Made by a program: the position numbers and the translations under genes. Below are positions 29,928-38,288 of a stretch of DNA of 64,000 nucleotides, piece after piece; position 1 is the first letter of the stretch; each line of letters starts with the position of its first letter. The notes below the pieces were generated by a model that saw only the letters and a list, made by a program, of their open reading frames with translations, searched no databases and had not been told where the DNA came from. This stretch comes from an uncultured Alphaproteobacteria bacterium (GTDB lineage: Bacteria; Pseudomonadota; Alphaproteobacteria; CAAGCB01; CAG-977), in assembly GCA_944390195.1 (NCBI GenBank), contig CALXOZ010000005.1, positions 56,938-120,937 on the forward strand. The letters are read 5' to 3'.

Positions 29928-31010
29928 TCATCTTTCCGTCAATTTGAACTCTATTCTGCGGTTTTTACGTCTGGCGGCTTCGGTGTTACGGCTGTCAATC
30001 GGTTGGTATTGCCCGAATCCGGCTGCAACCAGATAACGTGCTGGGACACCTTGGTCGATCAAATATTGAACCACGGCAATTGCCCTGTCTGCGGACAGTT
30101 CCCAGTTAGATGAATAAGATTCGTTGCGAATGGGTAAATTGTCCGTATGTCCGTCCACCCGTAAAACCCAAGGGATCTTGGCAGGGATTTTATGTTGTAA
30201 TTCTTTGAGGGTTTTTGCCAGTATTTTAAGTTGCTTTTTGCCTTCTTCTTCCAAAGAGGCAGAACCGCTTTTAAATAACAGTTCCGATTGGAAAACAAAG
30301 CGGTCGCCGACAATTTTAAAATCTTTTCTGTCCTTTAAAACCTTGCGTAGCGTGCCGAAAAATTCGGAACGGTACGCCGCCAGTTCAGAAGCTTTGGCAG
30401 CCAGAGCCTTGTTTAATTTTTTACCAAGGTCAGCTATTTGAGCCTTTTGTTTTTTATCGGCTTCTTCCGCCTGATCCAGCAGAGTCGTCAATTTTGACAG
30501 CTCTTGAGTCAACTTTTCCGCCTGCGCGTTTAAGACGGCTATTTGAGCTTTTGCTTCTTGAGAAATCTGTCGTTCCTGATCAAGATCCTTTGTTTTTGAT
30601 GCCGTTTCCTTTTCCAATTCCTGTTTGCGCAAGTTTAAGGCTTTGATGTCTTGTTCCAACAGAGCGATTGTCGCCAACGCTTTTATCTGTTCATCTTTGA
30701 GACCGTTTAATTCTTGTGTCAGCGAATTGCTGCGCCGCGTTAGATCTTCAGCTTCTTGCGTTTTGTTTTTCAGTTTTTCTTCAATCATTTGCATGGTTTG
30801 GCGTTCTTCCGACAATTCAAACGACAGGTTTTGCAACTGATAGCGCAAGTAATCTATTTCCGTGTTTTTTGTATCCAGATTTTTTCCCATGAAAAAATGA
30901 GCCAAAACAAACAACAACAGGAAAAACAAAACGACAACCAATAATGTCGACAGGGCGTCAACAAAACTCGGCCAGAAATTATATTCGTTGGAATTACGGG
31001 AACGGCGCAT
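29928..31010 (-). CDS. MotB/OmpA-type peptidoglycan-binding membrane protein with coiled coil
   Basis: 360 residues. One membrane span at about 12-42 (FWPSFVDALSTLLVVVLFFL) carries an Asp (FVDAL) where MotB/TolR stators have their proton-binding Asp. A coiled coil covers about 50-210. The C-terminal OmpA domain (about 225-360) has VDGHTDNLPI and AGFGQYQPIDSRNTEAARRK, residues that grip peptidoglycan. With the MotA-like protein encoded 5 bases upstream it probably forms a cell-wall-anchored proton-driven stator of unknown output; no flagellar genes are nearby. Last gene of the suhB operon. Confidence 0.85.
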   Translation of the reverse strand: MRRSRNSNEYNFWPSFVDALSTLLVVVLFFLLLFVLAHFFMGKNLDTKNTEIDYLRYQLQNLSFELSEERQTMQMIEEKLKNKTQEAEDLTRRSNSLTQELNGLKDEQIKALATIALLEQDIKALNLRKQELEKETASKTKDLDQERQISQEAKAQIAVLNAQAEKLTQELSKLTTLLDQAEEADKKQKAQIADLGKKLNKALAAKASELAAYRSEFFGTLRKVLKDRKDFKIVGDRFVFQSELLFKSGSASLEEEGKKQLKILAKTLKELQHKIPAKIPWVLRVDGHTDNLPIRNESYSSNWELSADRAIAVVQYLIDQGVPARYLVAAGFGQYQPIDSRNTEAARRKNRRIEFKLTER

Positions 31011-31015
31011 GACGA

Positions 31016-32002
31016 CTATTTATCCTGTCCAGAAATGGTGCGGACAAGCAATTTGAAAGAATCTCTTATTTCGCGGAGTAAAGTTTCTTGGCGGGCTTCG
31101 GAACGCTTGTCGATCTGGTTGATGTTGTGATCGATCCGGCTTATGAAGCGTAACAAATCCAAATCCGTTTGAATGCGTTCTTGCGCGCGCGCTTCTGTTT
31201 TTTGCAACAAAGACCGTATGTCGGACAAGCTTTCCACGACTTGTTCCAATAAAGCGTTGGTGTAGGCGCTGTTTGACGTTACGGTTTCATCAAAGCTGCC
31301 TACGGTGGAGGAATAGCGCGTTAAAGATGCCAAGTGTTCATCTAAGCCGTTATAGAAATTGTTCTGAGCCCGATTGGCTTGCAGATCCAAAAAACCTACG
31401 ATCAAAGCACTGGACAAACCCAATAAAGAGGAGGAAAATGCCGTTCCCATGCCGGATAGCGGCATTTCCAAGCTGTTTTTTATTGTGTTGAATATTTGCG
31501 AAGATTCTTCTGTTGAAACATTCAGAGATTTTATCACGTCGGCAACAGCCCCGACTGTTGCCATCAATCCCCAAAACGTTCCTAACAACCCTAAAAAAGT
31601 CGATAAGCCGATTAAATATTTTGAAATATCCCGGCTTTCTTCCAAACGCATACCGACCGAATCCAATATTGTCCGCGCGATCGTCGGAGATAGGACGGCA
31701 TTACCCTTCGCTTGATTGTTTTTTAAAACCAAAGCCAGCGGCGATAGTAAGCGCAATTTTGACAAAGCGGAATCGGTTAAAGCTAATTGGGGTGCCTTGA
31801 CCCATTTTATTTCGCGATACAAGATGAAAACCGAATTGAAATTTAAACAAATTCCAAATAAAAAAACTAAAATGATCAAGCTGTTTAATGCCGGATTTGT
31901 CCAAAAGGCATTTTCCAAAGCTGGAAATAAAACCGTACAAGCTCCGGCAACCAGAATTAAAAACAAAAACATTCGGGTTACATAACGGTTGGGCAACTCC
32001 AT
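31016..32002 (-). CDS. MotA/TolQ/ExbB-type proton channel protein
   Basis: 328 residues. Hydrophobic segments at about 10-30, 38-60, 128-158 and 190-215; the third has the family pattern LIGLSTFLGLLGTFWGLMAT and the fourth GMGTAFSSSLLGLSSALIVG. The C-terminal ~110 residues are helical and cytoplasmic. It is the channel half of a stator with the OmpA/MotB-like protein immediately downstream. A biopolymer-transport or envelope role is likely, but the partner that receives the force is not visible. The ATG at 32002 is 13 bases after the preceding gene. Confidence 0.85.
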   Translation of the reverse strand: MELPNRYVTRMFLFLILVAGACTVLFPALENAFWTNPALNSLIILVFLFGICLNFNSVFILYREIKWVKAPQLALTDSALSKLRLLSPLALVLKNNQAKGNAVLSPTIARTILDSVGMRLEESRDISKYLIGLSTFLGLLGTFWGLMATVGAVADVIKSLNVSTEESSQIFNTIKNSLEMPLSGMGTAFSSSLLGLSSALIVGFLDLQANRAQNNFYNGLDEHLASLTRYSSTVGSFDETVTSNSAYTNALLEQVVESLSDIRSLLQKTEARAQERIQTDLDLLRFISRIDHNINQIDKRSEARQETLLREIRDSFKLLVRTISGQDK

Positions 32003-32015
32003 TTGTTCAATTCCT

Positions 32016-33272
32016 CTATCTGTTTTCGATCATAATATCAACTCTGTCGGGAATATGTTCTCCCGCCCCTTTGGAACCGAAAGAACGCATTTCCATGTTC
32101 AAACTGTGAATCCCTTTTTGAACAAGATAAGAGCGTACAGCCAAAGCTCTGCGCAAAGCGTAACGTCTTGAAGCAAGTGGCTCGTCAGGATCCATGGCGC
32201 TGTAAGCATAAATCAATAATCGTTTATTTTTTGTTTCCTGAAATGATTTTGCAAGCTCATCCAAAACTGTTTGCATTTCCATCGTCAGCTGCGAAGATTT
32301 GTTTTCAAAAACGAAGATTTGCATTAACCTTTTGTTTTTTTTCAAAATCTTTTTTGTCATAGAGTCTTCGGGGATTTCTTTTTCCAAAAAATCCGAGCGT
32401 TCTTTCGGGGTTAATTTACTTGAAGCATGAATGACGGAAAACTTTACGGGAGAAGGGGAGGAAGCCTCTATTTTTTTATTGATGATTTTTGATTCTGCAG
32501 ATAAAAGAACTTCAGGATCCGCGGAGTCGGATGTTACGGAAGAAGATGGAGAATCGGATGTGTTTTCTGCCAGATCCTGTTCTTTTTGTTGTTGTTCCAG
32601 AAAATGCTTTGAAACTTTTTGTTCTATTGAAACGTTGTCAACGGGTTGTTGAGCTTGTTCTTTTTGTTGTTGTTCCAGAAAATGCTTTGAAACTTTTTGT
32701 TCTATTGAAACGTTGTCAACGGGTTGTTGATCCTGTTCTTTTTGTTGTTGTTCAAGAAAATGCTTGGAAACTTTAAGTTTTTTTGAAACATTCTTCCCAC
32801 CCTTCAACCATGGTTGCGTTTGTTCTGGTTTTAGTTCAGAAGAATGTGTTGAAACTTGAGGCTTTTTTATAATGTCAGCAGTTTGCGCGGTTTTCGGTTC
32901 TTGGAGGACTTGTTCCGGTTCTGGTGTTTCAGGACCCCCCATACTTAAAATTTTTACTTTGGGAACAGGATTCGCGCGCGGTTTCAAACCGTCATGCCTG
33001 TCTTGCCAGTCTGATTCTTGAATTTGATATCCTGTTATATTTTTTCCCGACTTGCTTGTTTTTTTTACGGAAGTCGTTTTTTCTCCGGCATTTTGAGATA
33101 AAAGCAGCTTTTCCTTTAAAAGGAAATCTGATGAATTGTGTTGTGAAAGTTCTTTTAAAAAATTTGGTTCCTGTATTAACGGGTTTGTTTCCAATGGTTT
33201 TTGCGCAAAAGCCACTTGTGCCGTCAAAAGTAAAACGGCGCTTAATAAAGTGGCTTTTGCTTCAGACTTCAA
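32016..33272 (-). CDS. Exported protein with repeats and C-terminal OmpA-like domain
   Basis: 418 residues. A signal peptide (MKSEAKATLLSAVLLLTAQVAFA) is followed by a low-complexity region with a 26-residue repeat (KVSKHFLEQQQKEQ core), then an OmpA-like domain from about 310 (QIFVFENKSSQLTMEMQTVL, YSAMDPDEPLASRRYALRRA, VDIMIENR). The usual Asp/Arg peptidoglycan contacts are partly changed, so wall binding is uncertain. Start is TTG at 33272 with GGAG 8 bases upstream; it overlaps the suhB stop as TTGA. Second gene of the suhB-OmpA-MotA-OmpA operon. Confidence 0.8.
   Translation of the reverse strand: MKSEAKATLLSAVLLLTAQVAFAQKPLETNPLIQEPNFLKELSQHNSSDFLLKEKLLLSQNAGEKTTSVKKTSKSGKNITGYQIQESDWQDRHDGLKPRANPVPKVKILSMGGPETPEPEQVLQEPKTAQTADIIKKPQVSTHSSELKPEQTQPWLKGGKNVSKKLKVSKHFLEQQQKEQDQQPVDNVSIEQKVSKHFLEQQQKEQAQQPVDNVSIEQKVSKHFLEQQQKEQDLAENTSDSPSSSVTSDSADPEVLLSAESKIINKKIEASSPSPVKFSVIHASSKLTPKERSDFLEKEIPEDSMTKKILKKNKRLMQIFVFENKSSQLTMEMQTVLDELAKSFQETKNKRLLIYAYSAMDPDEPLASRRYALRRALAVRSYLVQKGIHSLNMEMRSFGSKGAGEHIPDRVDIMIENR
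32577..32774 (-). repeat. 78-bp coding repeats in the OmpA-like protein
   Basis: Two full 26-residue units begin at 32774 and 32696 on the minus strand, and a partial third of 14 residues begins at 32618. The shared core is KVSKHFLEQQQKEQ, followed in the full units by QQPVDNVSIEQ. Confidence 0.88.
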
Positions 33273-34204
33273 TTGGAAAGCTCCTTTGGTTTCGTTGTCG
33301 AGATCAATTGTTTTTTGAAAGTATTAAACAAAAGGTCGTTGGTTGCAATAATCGATCCGTTATTTAATATTGTAAAAGGATCTTCATTGCCGTCCAGCGT
33401 ACAAACACGACCGCCCGCCTCTTTTACAATGATCAATCCGGCGGCAATGTCCCAAGGTTTGATATTTTCTTCCCAATAGCATTCAAAACGTCCTGCGGCG
33501 ACATAAGCCATATCCAATGCTGCGGATCCCATACGCCGCACACCGGCGGTTTTTTGCATCATGGGGATCAGCTGTGGAATGAATGTTTCGGGATTGCCAT
33601 GCCCAAGATGAGGAACGCCCGTAACGACCAGAGCTTCGTTTAATCTGTTGCGGTTTGATACATGCAAACGGCAGGAACCTGTTGCCGTCAACGCCCATGC
33701 ACCGCATCCTTTTTCCGCGTAAAACAAATCGGAGCTGACAGGGTTGTAAATAACGCCGGCTATGATTTCTTTATCCTGTTGTAACGCCAAGGATATGGAA
33801 AAATGGGGAATGGCATGCAAAAAATTGCTTGTTCCGTCTAACGGATCTATAATCCAACGATGAGATGTGTCGGCACCTTGGATTGCGCCCCCTTCTTCTT
33901 GTAAAAATCCGTAACGGGGGCGGACCTTTAACAAATATTCGCGAAGGGTCTTTTCAGAATTTAAATCCGCCGCTGAAGCAAAATCCGCAGCTCCTTTTTT
34001 AGAAATTTGCAGTTTTTCCAACTCGCCGAAATCACGCAACAAACCGCGTCCGGCTTTTTGGACGCCTTGTATCATGACATTTAAATTTGCGGACAAAGCC
34101 GATATGAAACGGTCTTGTCTGGATTCTCGGTATTGTTCGACAGGATCCGGTTTTCTGTTGGAAAATGAAGAGCGTGATGTATTGCGTGTAGAGCTGTAAG
34201 ACAT
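33269..34204 (-). CDS. suhB: Inositol monophosphatase family protein (SuhB-like)
   Basis: 311 residues. Metal and phosphate motifs of the FIG superfamily are present: GFLQEEGG (Glu), WIIDPLDGTSNFLH, and the C-terminal KPWDIAAGLIIVKEAGG. Such enzymes remove phosphate from inositol-1-phosphate and related sugars; SuhB of E. coli also acts in ribosomal RNA antitermination. An N-terminal ~25-residue Ser/Arg-rich extension is unusual, and the ribosome site at 34204 is weak, so a later start is possible. First gene of its operon, downstream of efp. Confidence 0.88.
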   Translation of the reverse strand: MSYSSTRNTSRSSFSNRKPDPVEQYRESRQDRFISALSANLNVMIQGVQKAGRGLLRDFGELEKLQISKKGAADFASAADLNSEKTLREYLLKVRPRYGFLQEEGGAIQGADTSHRWIIDPLDGTSNFLHAIPHFSISLALQQDKEIIAGVIYNPVSSDLFYAEKGCGAWALTATGSCRLHVSNRNRLNEALVVTGVPHLGHGNPETFIPQLIPMMQKTAGVRRMGSAALDMAYVAAGRFECYWEENIKPWDIAAGLIIVKEAGGRVCTLDGNEDPFTILNNGSIIATNDLLFNTFKKQLISTTKPKELSN

Positions 34205-34360
34205 TTTTTTATATGCTTCTGTATTTGTAAAAGTGTGTTTGTGTTTTTTCCGTTATGAAAAACAAAGCACTCCTTTTAACCTTAATTATAAGCTTTTTGC
34301 GCATAGCTATGATGTTTTTTAAGGATAATGTAAAGGATTGCTTTGTTTTGTCTGTCGGAA

Positions 34361-34924
34361 TTATTTTGCACGTTCAACGTAAGTGTTGTCCACTGTGGAA
34401 ACGACGATTTTGTCTCCTGCGGCAACAAACGGGGGAACTCCGATACGCAAGCCGTTATCCAAAACAGCCGGTTTGTAAGAAGATGATACCGTTTGCCCTT
34501 TTATGACAGGTTCCGTTTCAACAACAGTTTGGACGACTTTTGCCGGCAATTCAACGCTGACAGGATGCCCTTCGATGAATTGGACGACGACTTCCATATT
34601 GTCCTGCAGATAGGCGGTGCGGTCTCCAAGCAATTCCTTGGGAATGGAAAACTGGTCATAGGTGTCAACCATCATAAAAGTCAAATCCGTGCCATCTGAA
34701 TACAAATATTGACAATCGCGGTCTTCGCTCATCAGCTTTTCAACGGTATCCGCCGTACGCCAACGCTGTTGCGTTTTCACACCTGTAGCAACATCGCGCA
34801 TTTCAACTTGGATTGTCGCATTGCCTTTTCCGGGAATGACTAAATCGATCCCGATGACAAGGCATTGTTTCCCGTTGTATTCGATAACCCAACCGGGACG
34901 AATTTGGTTCGCTTGCATTTTCAT
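34361..34924 (-). CDS. efp: Elongation factor P
   Basis: 187 residues with the three beta domains of EF-P. The modified lysine is Lys33 in the loop VIPGKGNA. EF-P enters the ribosomal E site and helps make proline-proline bonds. The divergent epmA gene next door encodes the enzyme that adds beta-lysine to this residue, so the modification is expected. The ATG at 34924 has AAGGA about 10 bases upstream; longer in-frame readings have no support. Confidence 0.97.
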   Translation of the reverse strand: MKMQANQIRPGWVIEYNGKQCLVIGIDLVIPGKGNATIQVEMRDVATGVKTQQRWRTADTVEKLMSEDRDCQYLYSDGTDLTFMMVDTYDQFSIPKELLGDRTAYLQDNMEVVVQFIEGHPVSVELPAKVVQTVVETEPVIKGQTVSSSYKPAVLDNGLRIGVPPFVAAGDKIVVSTVDNTYVERAK

Positions 34925-35031
34925 GTTTTTTTTTCCTTGTATATTAAAAGAAAGACAATAAAATTTGTGCAAAAATTAACAGATTAACATTCTGAACGCA
35001 AGAGCTCTGCATTGATCGGGAGTATTTTTTT

Positions 35032-36081
35032 ATGAGTGATCGGATTCCTTTCTGGTACAAAAAAGACTATGGTCGGCGGTTGCCGTTATTAAAACAACGT
35101 GAAAAAATCATTCAAACGGTGCGCCGTTTTTTTTATCAGCGTGATTTTTTAGAGGTTGAAACACCAATTTTGCAAATTTCTCCGGGCTTGGAGCCGCATT
35201 TGAAGGCTTTCAGTACGGAATTGTTTGAGCCGTTCGGAGAAGGAAAACGCACCTTGTACTTACATACATCGCCGGAATTCACCATGAAAAAGCTGTTGGC
35301 GGCAGGGCTTGATAAAATTTTCCAAATGGCTCGAGTCTTTCGTAACGAAGAGCGTTCCAAACATCATCATCCGGAATTTGTCATGTTGGAATGGTATCGG
35401 GCGAACGTAGATTATAATTGTTTGATGGACGATACGATTGCATTGGTTCGGGCTTGTACAGAGGCTTGTGAAAAAAAGGTTTTAACGGAAAACGGCAGGC
35501 AATGCGATCCTTTCGCGCAATGGGAAAGAATATCCGTTCGAGAAGCCTGTGATAAATATGCCGGATTTGATTTGTTGGAAACCCTGCCTGAAGAACCGTC
35601 GTTGGAACCTGATCCGCAACCGTTGGCTCAGGTCGCAAAAAGCATGGGGATTCGCGTCGCCGAAGACGACCGTTGGGACGATATTTTCTTTCGTATCGCC
35701 TTTGAGAAAATAGAACCGCACTTGGGACGCGGTGTTCCTACGATTTTGTACGATTATCCCGTTTGCATGGCGGCTTTATCGCGTAAAAAAGAGCAGGATC
35801 CGAGATTCGCAGAGCGCTTTGAGGTTTATGTCGGCGATATTGAACTGGCAAACGCTTTTTCCGAACTGACCGATCCTGTTGAACAAAAAAAACGTTTTGA
35901 ACACGATATGGATTTGAAAGAACAACTTTATGGCGAGCGCTATCCTATCGACGAGGATTTCATTGACGCTGTCGGCGCCATGCCGAAAGCCGCAGGGATC
36001 GCCTTAGGCATTGATCGTCTGGTCATGTTGATTACCGGAGCGGAACGCATTGAAGATGTATTATGGGCGCCGGTTGCATGA
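35032..36081 (+). CDS. epmA: EF-P--(R)-beta-lysine ligase EpmA (PoxA/GenX)
   Basis: 349 residues: a class II lysyl-tRNA synthetase catalytic core without the tRNA-binding domain. Motif 2 is FRNEERSKHHHPEF and motif 3 is GIALGIDRLVMLITG, with SPGLEPHLKAF near the front as in EpmA. It activates beta-lysine and attaches it to Lys33 of EF-P, encoded divergently 107 bases away. The epmB aminomutase that makes beta-lysine is not in the window. The stop overlaps the gtrA-like start as ATGA. Confidence 0.95.
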   Translation: MSDRIPFWYKKDYGRRLPLLKQREKIIQTVRRFFYQRDFLEVETPILQISPGLEPHLKAFSTELFEPFGEGKRTLYLHTSPEFTMKKLLAAGLDKIFQMARVFRNEERSKHHHPEFVMLEWYRANVDYNCLMDDTIALVRACTEACEKKVLTENGRQCDPFAQWERISVREACDKYAGFDLLETLPEEPSLEPDPQPLAQVAKSMGIRVAEDDRWDDIFFRIAFEKIEPHLGRGVPTILYDYPVCMAALSRKKEQDPRFAERFEVYVGDIELANAFSELTDPVEQKKRFEHDMDLKEQLYGERYPIDEDFIDAVGAMPKAAGIALGIDRLVMLITGAERIEDVLWAPVA

Positions 36082-36551
36082 ATTTATTAAAAAAAACGTT
36101 TTATGCTTTTGTTCATCTGATCATGAAAACGACGGGATTTTCCGAACGCTTTGTCCTGTTCCTGTTCATGGGTGGTATTAATACGCTGTTTTATTATGCG
36201 TTGTATTCCATTCTGATTTATACAGGGTTTCACTATGCAGCGGCTGTAGGTATTGCAACGGTTTGCGGAGTGTTGTTCAATTTTCAAACGTTCGGAAGGG
36301 TCGTTTTCAAAGATTTTCATTTGGCGCTTCTGTGGCGTTTCGTCTGTGTATATGTTGTCGTATACATTGTTAATGTTGTCGGATTAAAACTGTTGGAACT
36401 TGTCGGGCTCACCGATAAATATATCGCCGGTGGCGTTCTGGTGTTGCCTATGGCGCTGTTAGGGTATTTTTTAAACAAAACTTTTGTTTTTAACCGTTCA
36501 AAATCTCGGCGCGAAAATCCGCTTGAGCACAAGACAAGTCGAGGAAGTTAA
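36078..36551 (+). CDS. GtrA-family small membrane protein
   Basis: 157 residues with four hydrophobic spans (about 22-42, 48-68, 83-105, 117-137) and the GtrA-like pattern FLFMGGINTLFYYALYSIL and GYFLNKTFVF near the end. GtrA proteins are thought to help move lipid-linked sugars across the inner membrane. The start at 36078 forms an ATGA overlap with epmA; an ATG five codons earlier is also in frame. Its last 62 bases overlap the convergent ThiE-like gene. Confidence 0.85.
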   Translation: MNLLKKTFYAFVHLIMKTTGFSERFVLFLFMGGINTLFYYALYSILIYTGFHYAAAVGIATVCGVLFNFQTFGRVVFKDFHLALLWRFVCVYVVVYIVNVVGLKLLELVGLTDKYIAGGVLVLPMALLGYFLNKTFVFNRSKSRRENPLEHKTSRGS

Positions 36552-36972
36552 TACAGGGAATGACAAACAACTCATTCCACCACAATGTTAAATCATTGGC
36601 TTTGTCTTTGTGAAAACCGATGTAATCCGCTCCCGCTTCGGCGGCAATCATTGCTTCGTGGCGGTTCGTGCAAACAACGCCTAAATAAATTTCCGGAATT
36701 TGTTCGCGTATGTCAGAAATGTTTTCACTGTATGGAATTTGTACGCCGTCGGCTTTTAATTGTACAGCCGAATCGATATCATTTTCAAAAATAAAAGCAG
36801 TTCCATGACTTTGAACCGTTTTTATGAAATTTCTTATTTGAGCATTTTCTTTGCAGACCGGTTGGAATAACAACACGTCCGGTATGCGTTTTTGACAAAA
36901 AAGGTTGAAACGGTCAATCAAAGCGCTTTCATCCTTTTGATCTGGTACGATTAAAAACAATCCTTGTTTCAT
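36490..36972 (-). CDS. ThiE/TenI-like (thiamine phosphate synthase family) protein, reduced
   Basis: 160 residues, shorter than typical ThiE (about 210). The order of strands follows the thiamine-phosphate-synthase barrel: LFLIVPDQ, PDVLLFQPV, GTAFIFEND, LKADGVQIPY, LGVVCTNRHEA and GADYIGFH. The first and last parts of the family are worn: the pyrophosphate-binding residues and the final Gly-rich loop are not evident. It may have another substrate or be non-catalytic. It overlaps the gtrA-like gene tail to tail by 62 bases. Confidence 0.7.
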   Translation of the reverse strand: MKQGLFLIVPDQKDESALIDRFNLFCQKRIPDVLLFQPVCKENAQIRNFIKTVQSHGTAFIFENDIDSAVQLKADGVQIPYSENISDIREQIPEIYLGVVCTNRHEAMIAAEAGADYIGFHKDKANDLTLWWNELFVIPCINFLDLSCAQADFRAEILNG

Positions 36973-37053
36973 TGATAAAAAACCTTAAAATAAAAAGTAT
37001 TACGGCAGAAAGAATTTTTTTTGTCAATGCCTTTGAAAAGGTTTAACAAGCTT

Positions 37054-37072
37054 GTTGCACAAAACGTGCAAC
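37054..37072. promoter_or_regulatory. Perfect 7-bp inverted repeat, possible operator upstream of the zapA operon
   Basis: GTTGCAC (37054-37060) and GTGCAAC (37066-37072) are separated by AAAAC. TATCTT at 37078-37083 lies 17 bases after TTGCAC and could be a -10 box. If the coiled-coil gene starts at 37117, this repeat falls in its promoter region. No binding protein can be named. Confidence 0.35.
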
Positions 37073-37116
37073 ACCCTTATCTTAAAAGAGAACATTTGAT
37101 TGTGGAGAGAAAAGTA

Positions 37117-37743
37117 TTGAGTTTGCAAGAACAGTTACAATCTGCCGTGGCTAAGCTTGTTGAATCAGCTAAACGCTTGGAAGCCGCCGGTGAGACGATA
37201 ACGCAAAAGCAGTCGCAACTTGTCCGGTTGCGCGAAGAAAATCGGGAATTGCAATCGGCATTGAACCAAGCTGAACAAAATTTGTTGTTAATGCAAAAAA
37301 ATGAAGCCGATATGGAGCGCATTCAGCTTGAAAACGCGGAATTGATCAACGAACGTAATCATTTGATTGCGCAAAAGGAACAATTGATCAATGAACGTGA
37401 ACAGTTTGAAAAATTTCGTCAAGACATGGAAAAAGAGCGCTTGAATCTCATAAGGGAAAAGGAAGAGGCTTTAGCACAGTTGAAAGAAAATCAGTCCGAT
37501 CTGGATTCCATTCTTTTACAGCAGCAAAACGAAATGAATCATTTGCGTGAAGATAACGGTCGGTTGAATGTTTCCGTAACGGCATTACAACAAGAAAAAG
37601 AACTTTTGATTGCTCAAAAGAATCAATTGACTGAAAAACTTGAAAGCGTTCGCCAAGCTTATAACGGATTGAGACAAACTGTCATGGAGGCTTACAAGCG
37701 TTTGGATTCGACTTTGGAAGAATTGAAAGAGTTGAGAGGGTAG
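37117..37743 (+). CDS. Coiled-coil protein encoded upstream of zapA
   Basis: About 208 residues, almost entirely helical coiled coil (heptads rich in Glu, Gln, Leu; for example RLREENRELQSALNQAEQNL). Alphaproteobacteria often encode a small coiled-coil protein just before zapA; a cell-division link is inferred from that. The start is uncertain: TTG 37117 has GGAGAG 7 bases upstream and gives MSLQEQLQSAVAK; ATG 37027 would add 30 residues but has no ribosome site and would place an inverted repeat inside the gene. zapA follows after one base. Confidence 0.75.
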   Translation: MSLQEQLQSAVAKLVESAKRLEAAGETITQKQSQLVRLREENRELQSALNQAEQNLLLMQKNEADMERIQLENAELINERNHLIAQKEQLINEREQFEKFRQDMEKERLNLIREKEEALAQLKENQSDLDSILLQQQNEMNHLREDNGRLNVSVTALQQEKELLIAQKNQLTEKLESVRQAYNGLRQTVMEAYKRLDSTLEELKELRG

Positions 37744-37744
37744 T

Positions 37745-38062
37745 ATGGCAAACGTTCAAATCAAGATCGATTCGCAAAAGTTTACAATAGCTTGCGGTGA
37801 AGGGCAGGAAGAAAAGCTCAAAAGGATTGCGGCGATGCTTGATGAAAAAGTCGCTTTCATCAAATCGAGAATGCTTGTTTCAGAATCTATGGGGTTGGTT
37901 ATGGGCGCTTTGTTGCTGGCAAGCGATTTAATTGATCAGGATCCGAATTTGTATCAATTTGAAACGAGAATTGCGGAAAAAGACCTTCTCCAAAGTATTC
38001 AAATGATAGAAAAAGCATCAAGTTGCATTTCAAGTGTTGCCGAAACGATAGAAAATGCGTAA
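37745..38062 (+). CDS. zapA: Cell division protein ZapA
   Basis: 105 residues: a beta-strand dimer head (VQIKIDSQKFTIACGEGQEE, then LKRIAAMLDEKVAFIKSRM) and a C-terminal helix for tetramers. ZapA cross-links FtsZ filaments at midcell. It is placed one base after the coiled-coil gene and just before the 6S RNA, the usual zapA-ssrS-fau order. Confidence 0.93.
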   Translation: MANVQIKIDSQKFTIACGEGQEEKLKRIAAMLDEKVAFIKSRMLVSESMGLVMGALLLASDLIDQDPNLYQFETRIAEKDLLQSIQMIEKASSCISSVAETIENA

Positions 38063-38070
38063 TCTCTCTT

Positions 38071-38273
38071 ACAAGGAAGGGAAGACTTTTCGATTCGTTA
38101 GGATCCCGCTGGTACTCGGGGCCAACGTTTTATTTTACGGGAGCTGTCCCTGCAACAGATAACGAGCTTTAATTAGTTCGAAGTCGGGTTGTATTACGGC
38201 GCCCACCTATACAAAGCGGCCCACGCAAGGTGTGTTATTGATTCGACGGTCATAGAGGTTTCCCCTTCCTGTG
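38071..38273 (+). ncRNA. ssrS: 6S RNA
   Basis: About 203 bases between zapA and fau, the standard 6S position. The ends pair to close the rod: ACAAGGAAGGG at the 5' end with CCCTTCCTGT at the 3' end. The interior is a long imperfect hairpin with a central open region, as in 6S. The RNA mimics an open promoter and sequesters the housekeeping RNA polymerase in stationary phase. Exact ends are approximate. Confidence 0.85.
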
Positions 38274-38288
38274 ATAAAGGGCTGGAAT

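Noticed and set aside
29928..32002. MotA-like plus OmpA-like pair as a Zorya defence system (ZorA/ZorB)
   Set aside because: No zorC, zorD or zorE, the MotA-like protein lacks a long tail, and the neighbours (suhB, efp, rpmE) are housekeeping genes in a conserved order.
34255..34506. Plus-strand frame with a signal-like start (MKNKALLLTLIISF)
   Set aside because: More than half lies antisense inside efp and the rest has no recognisable protein features; most likely a chance frame.
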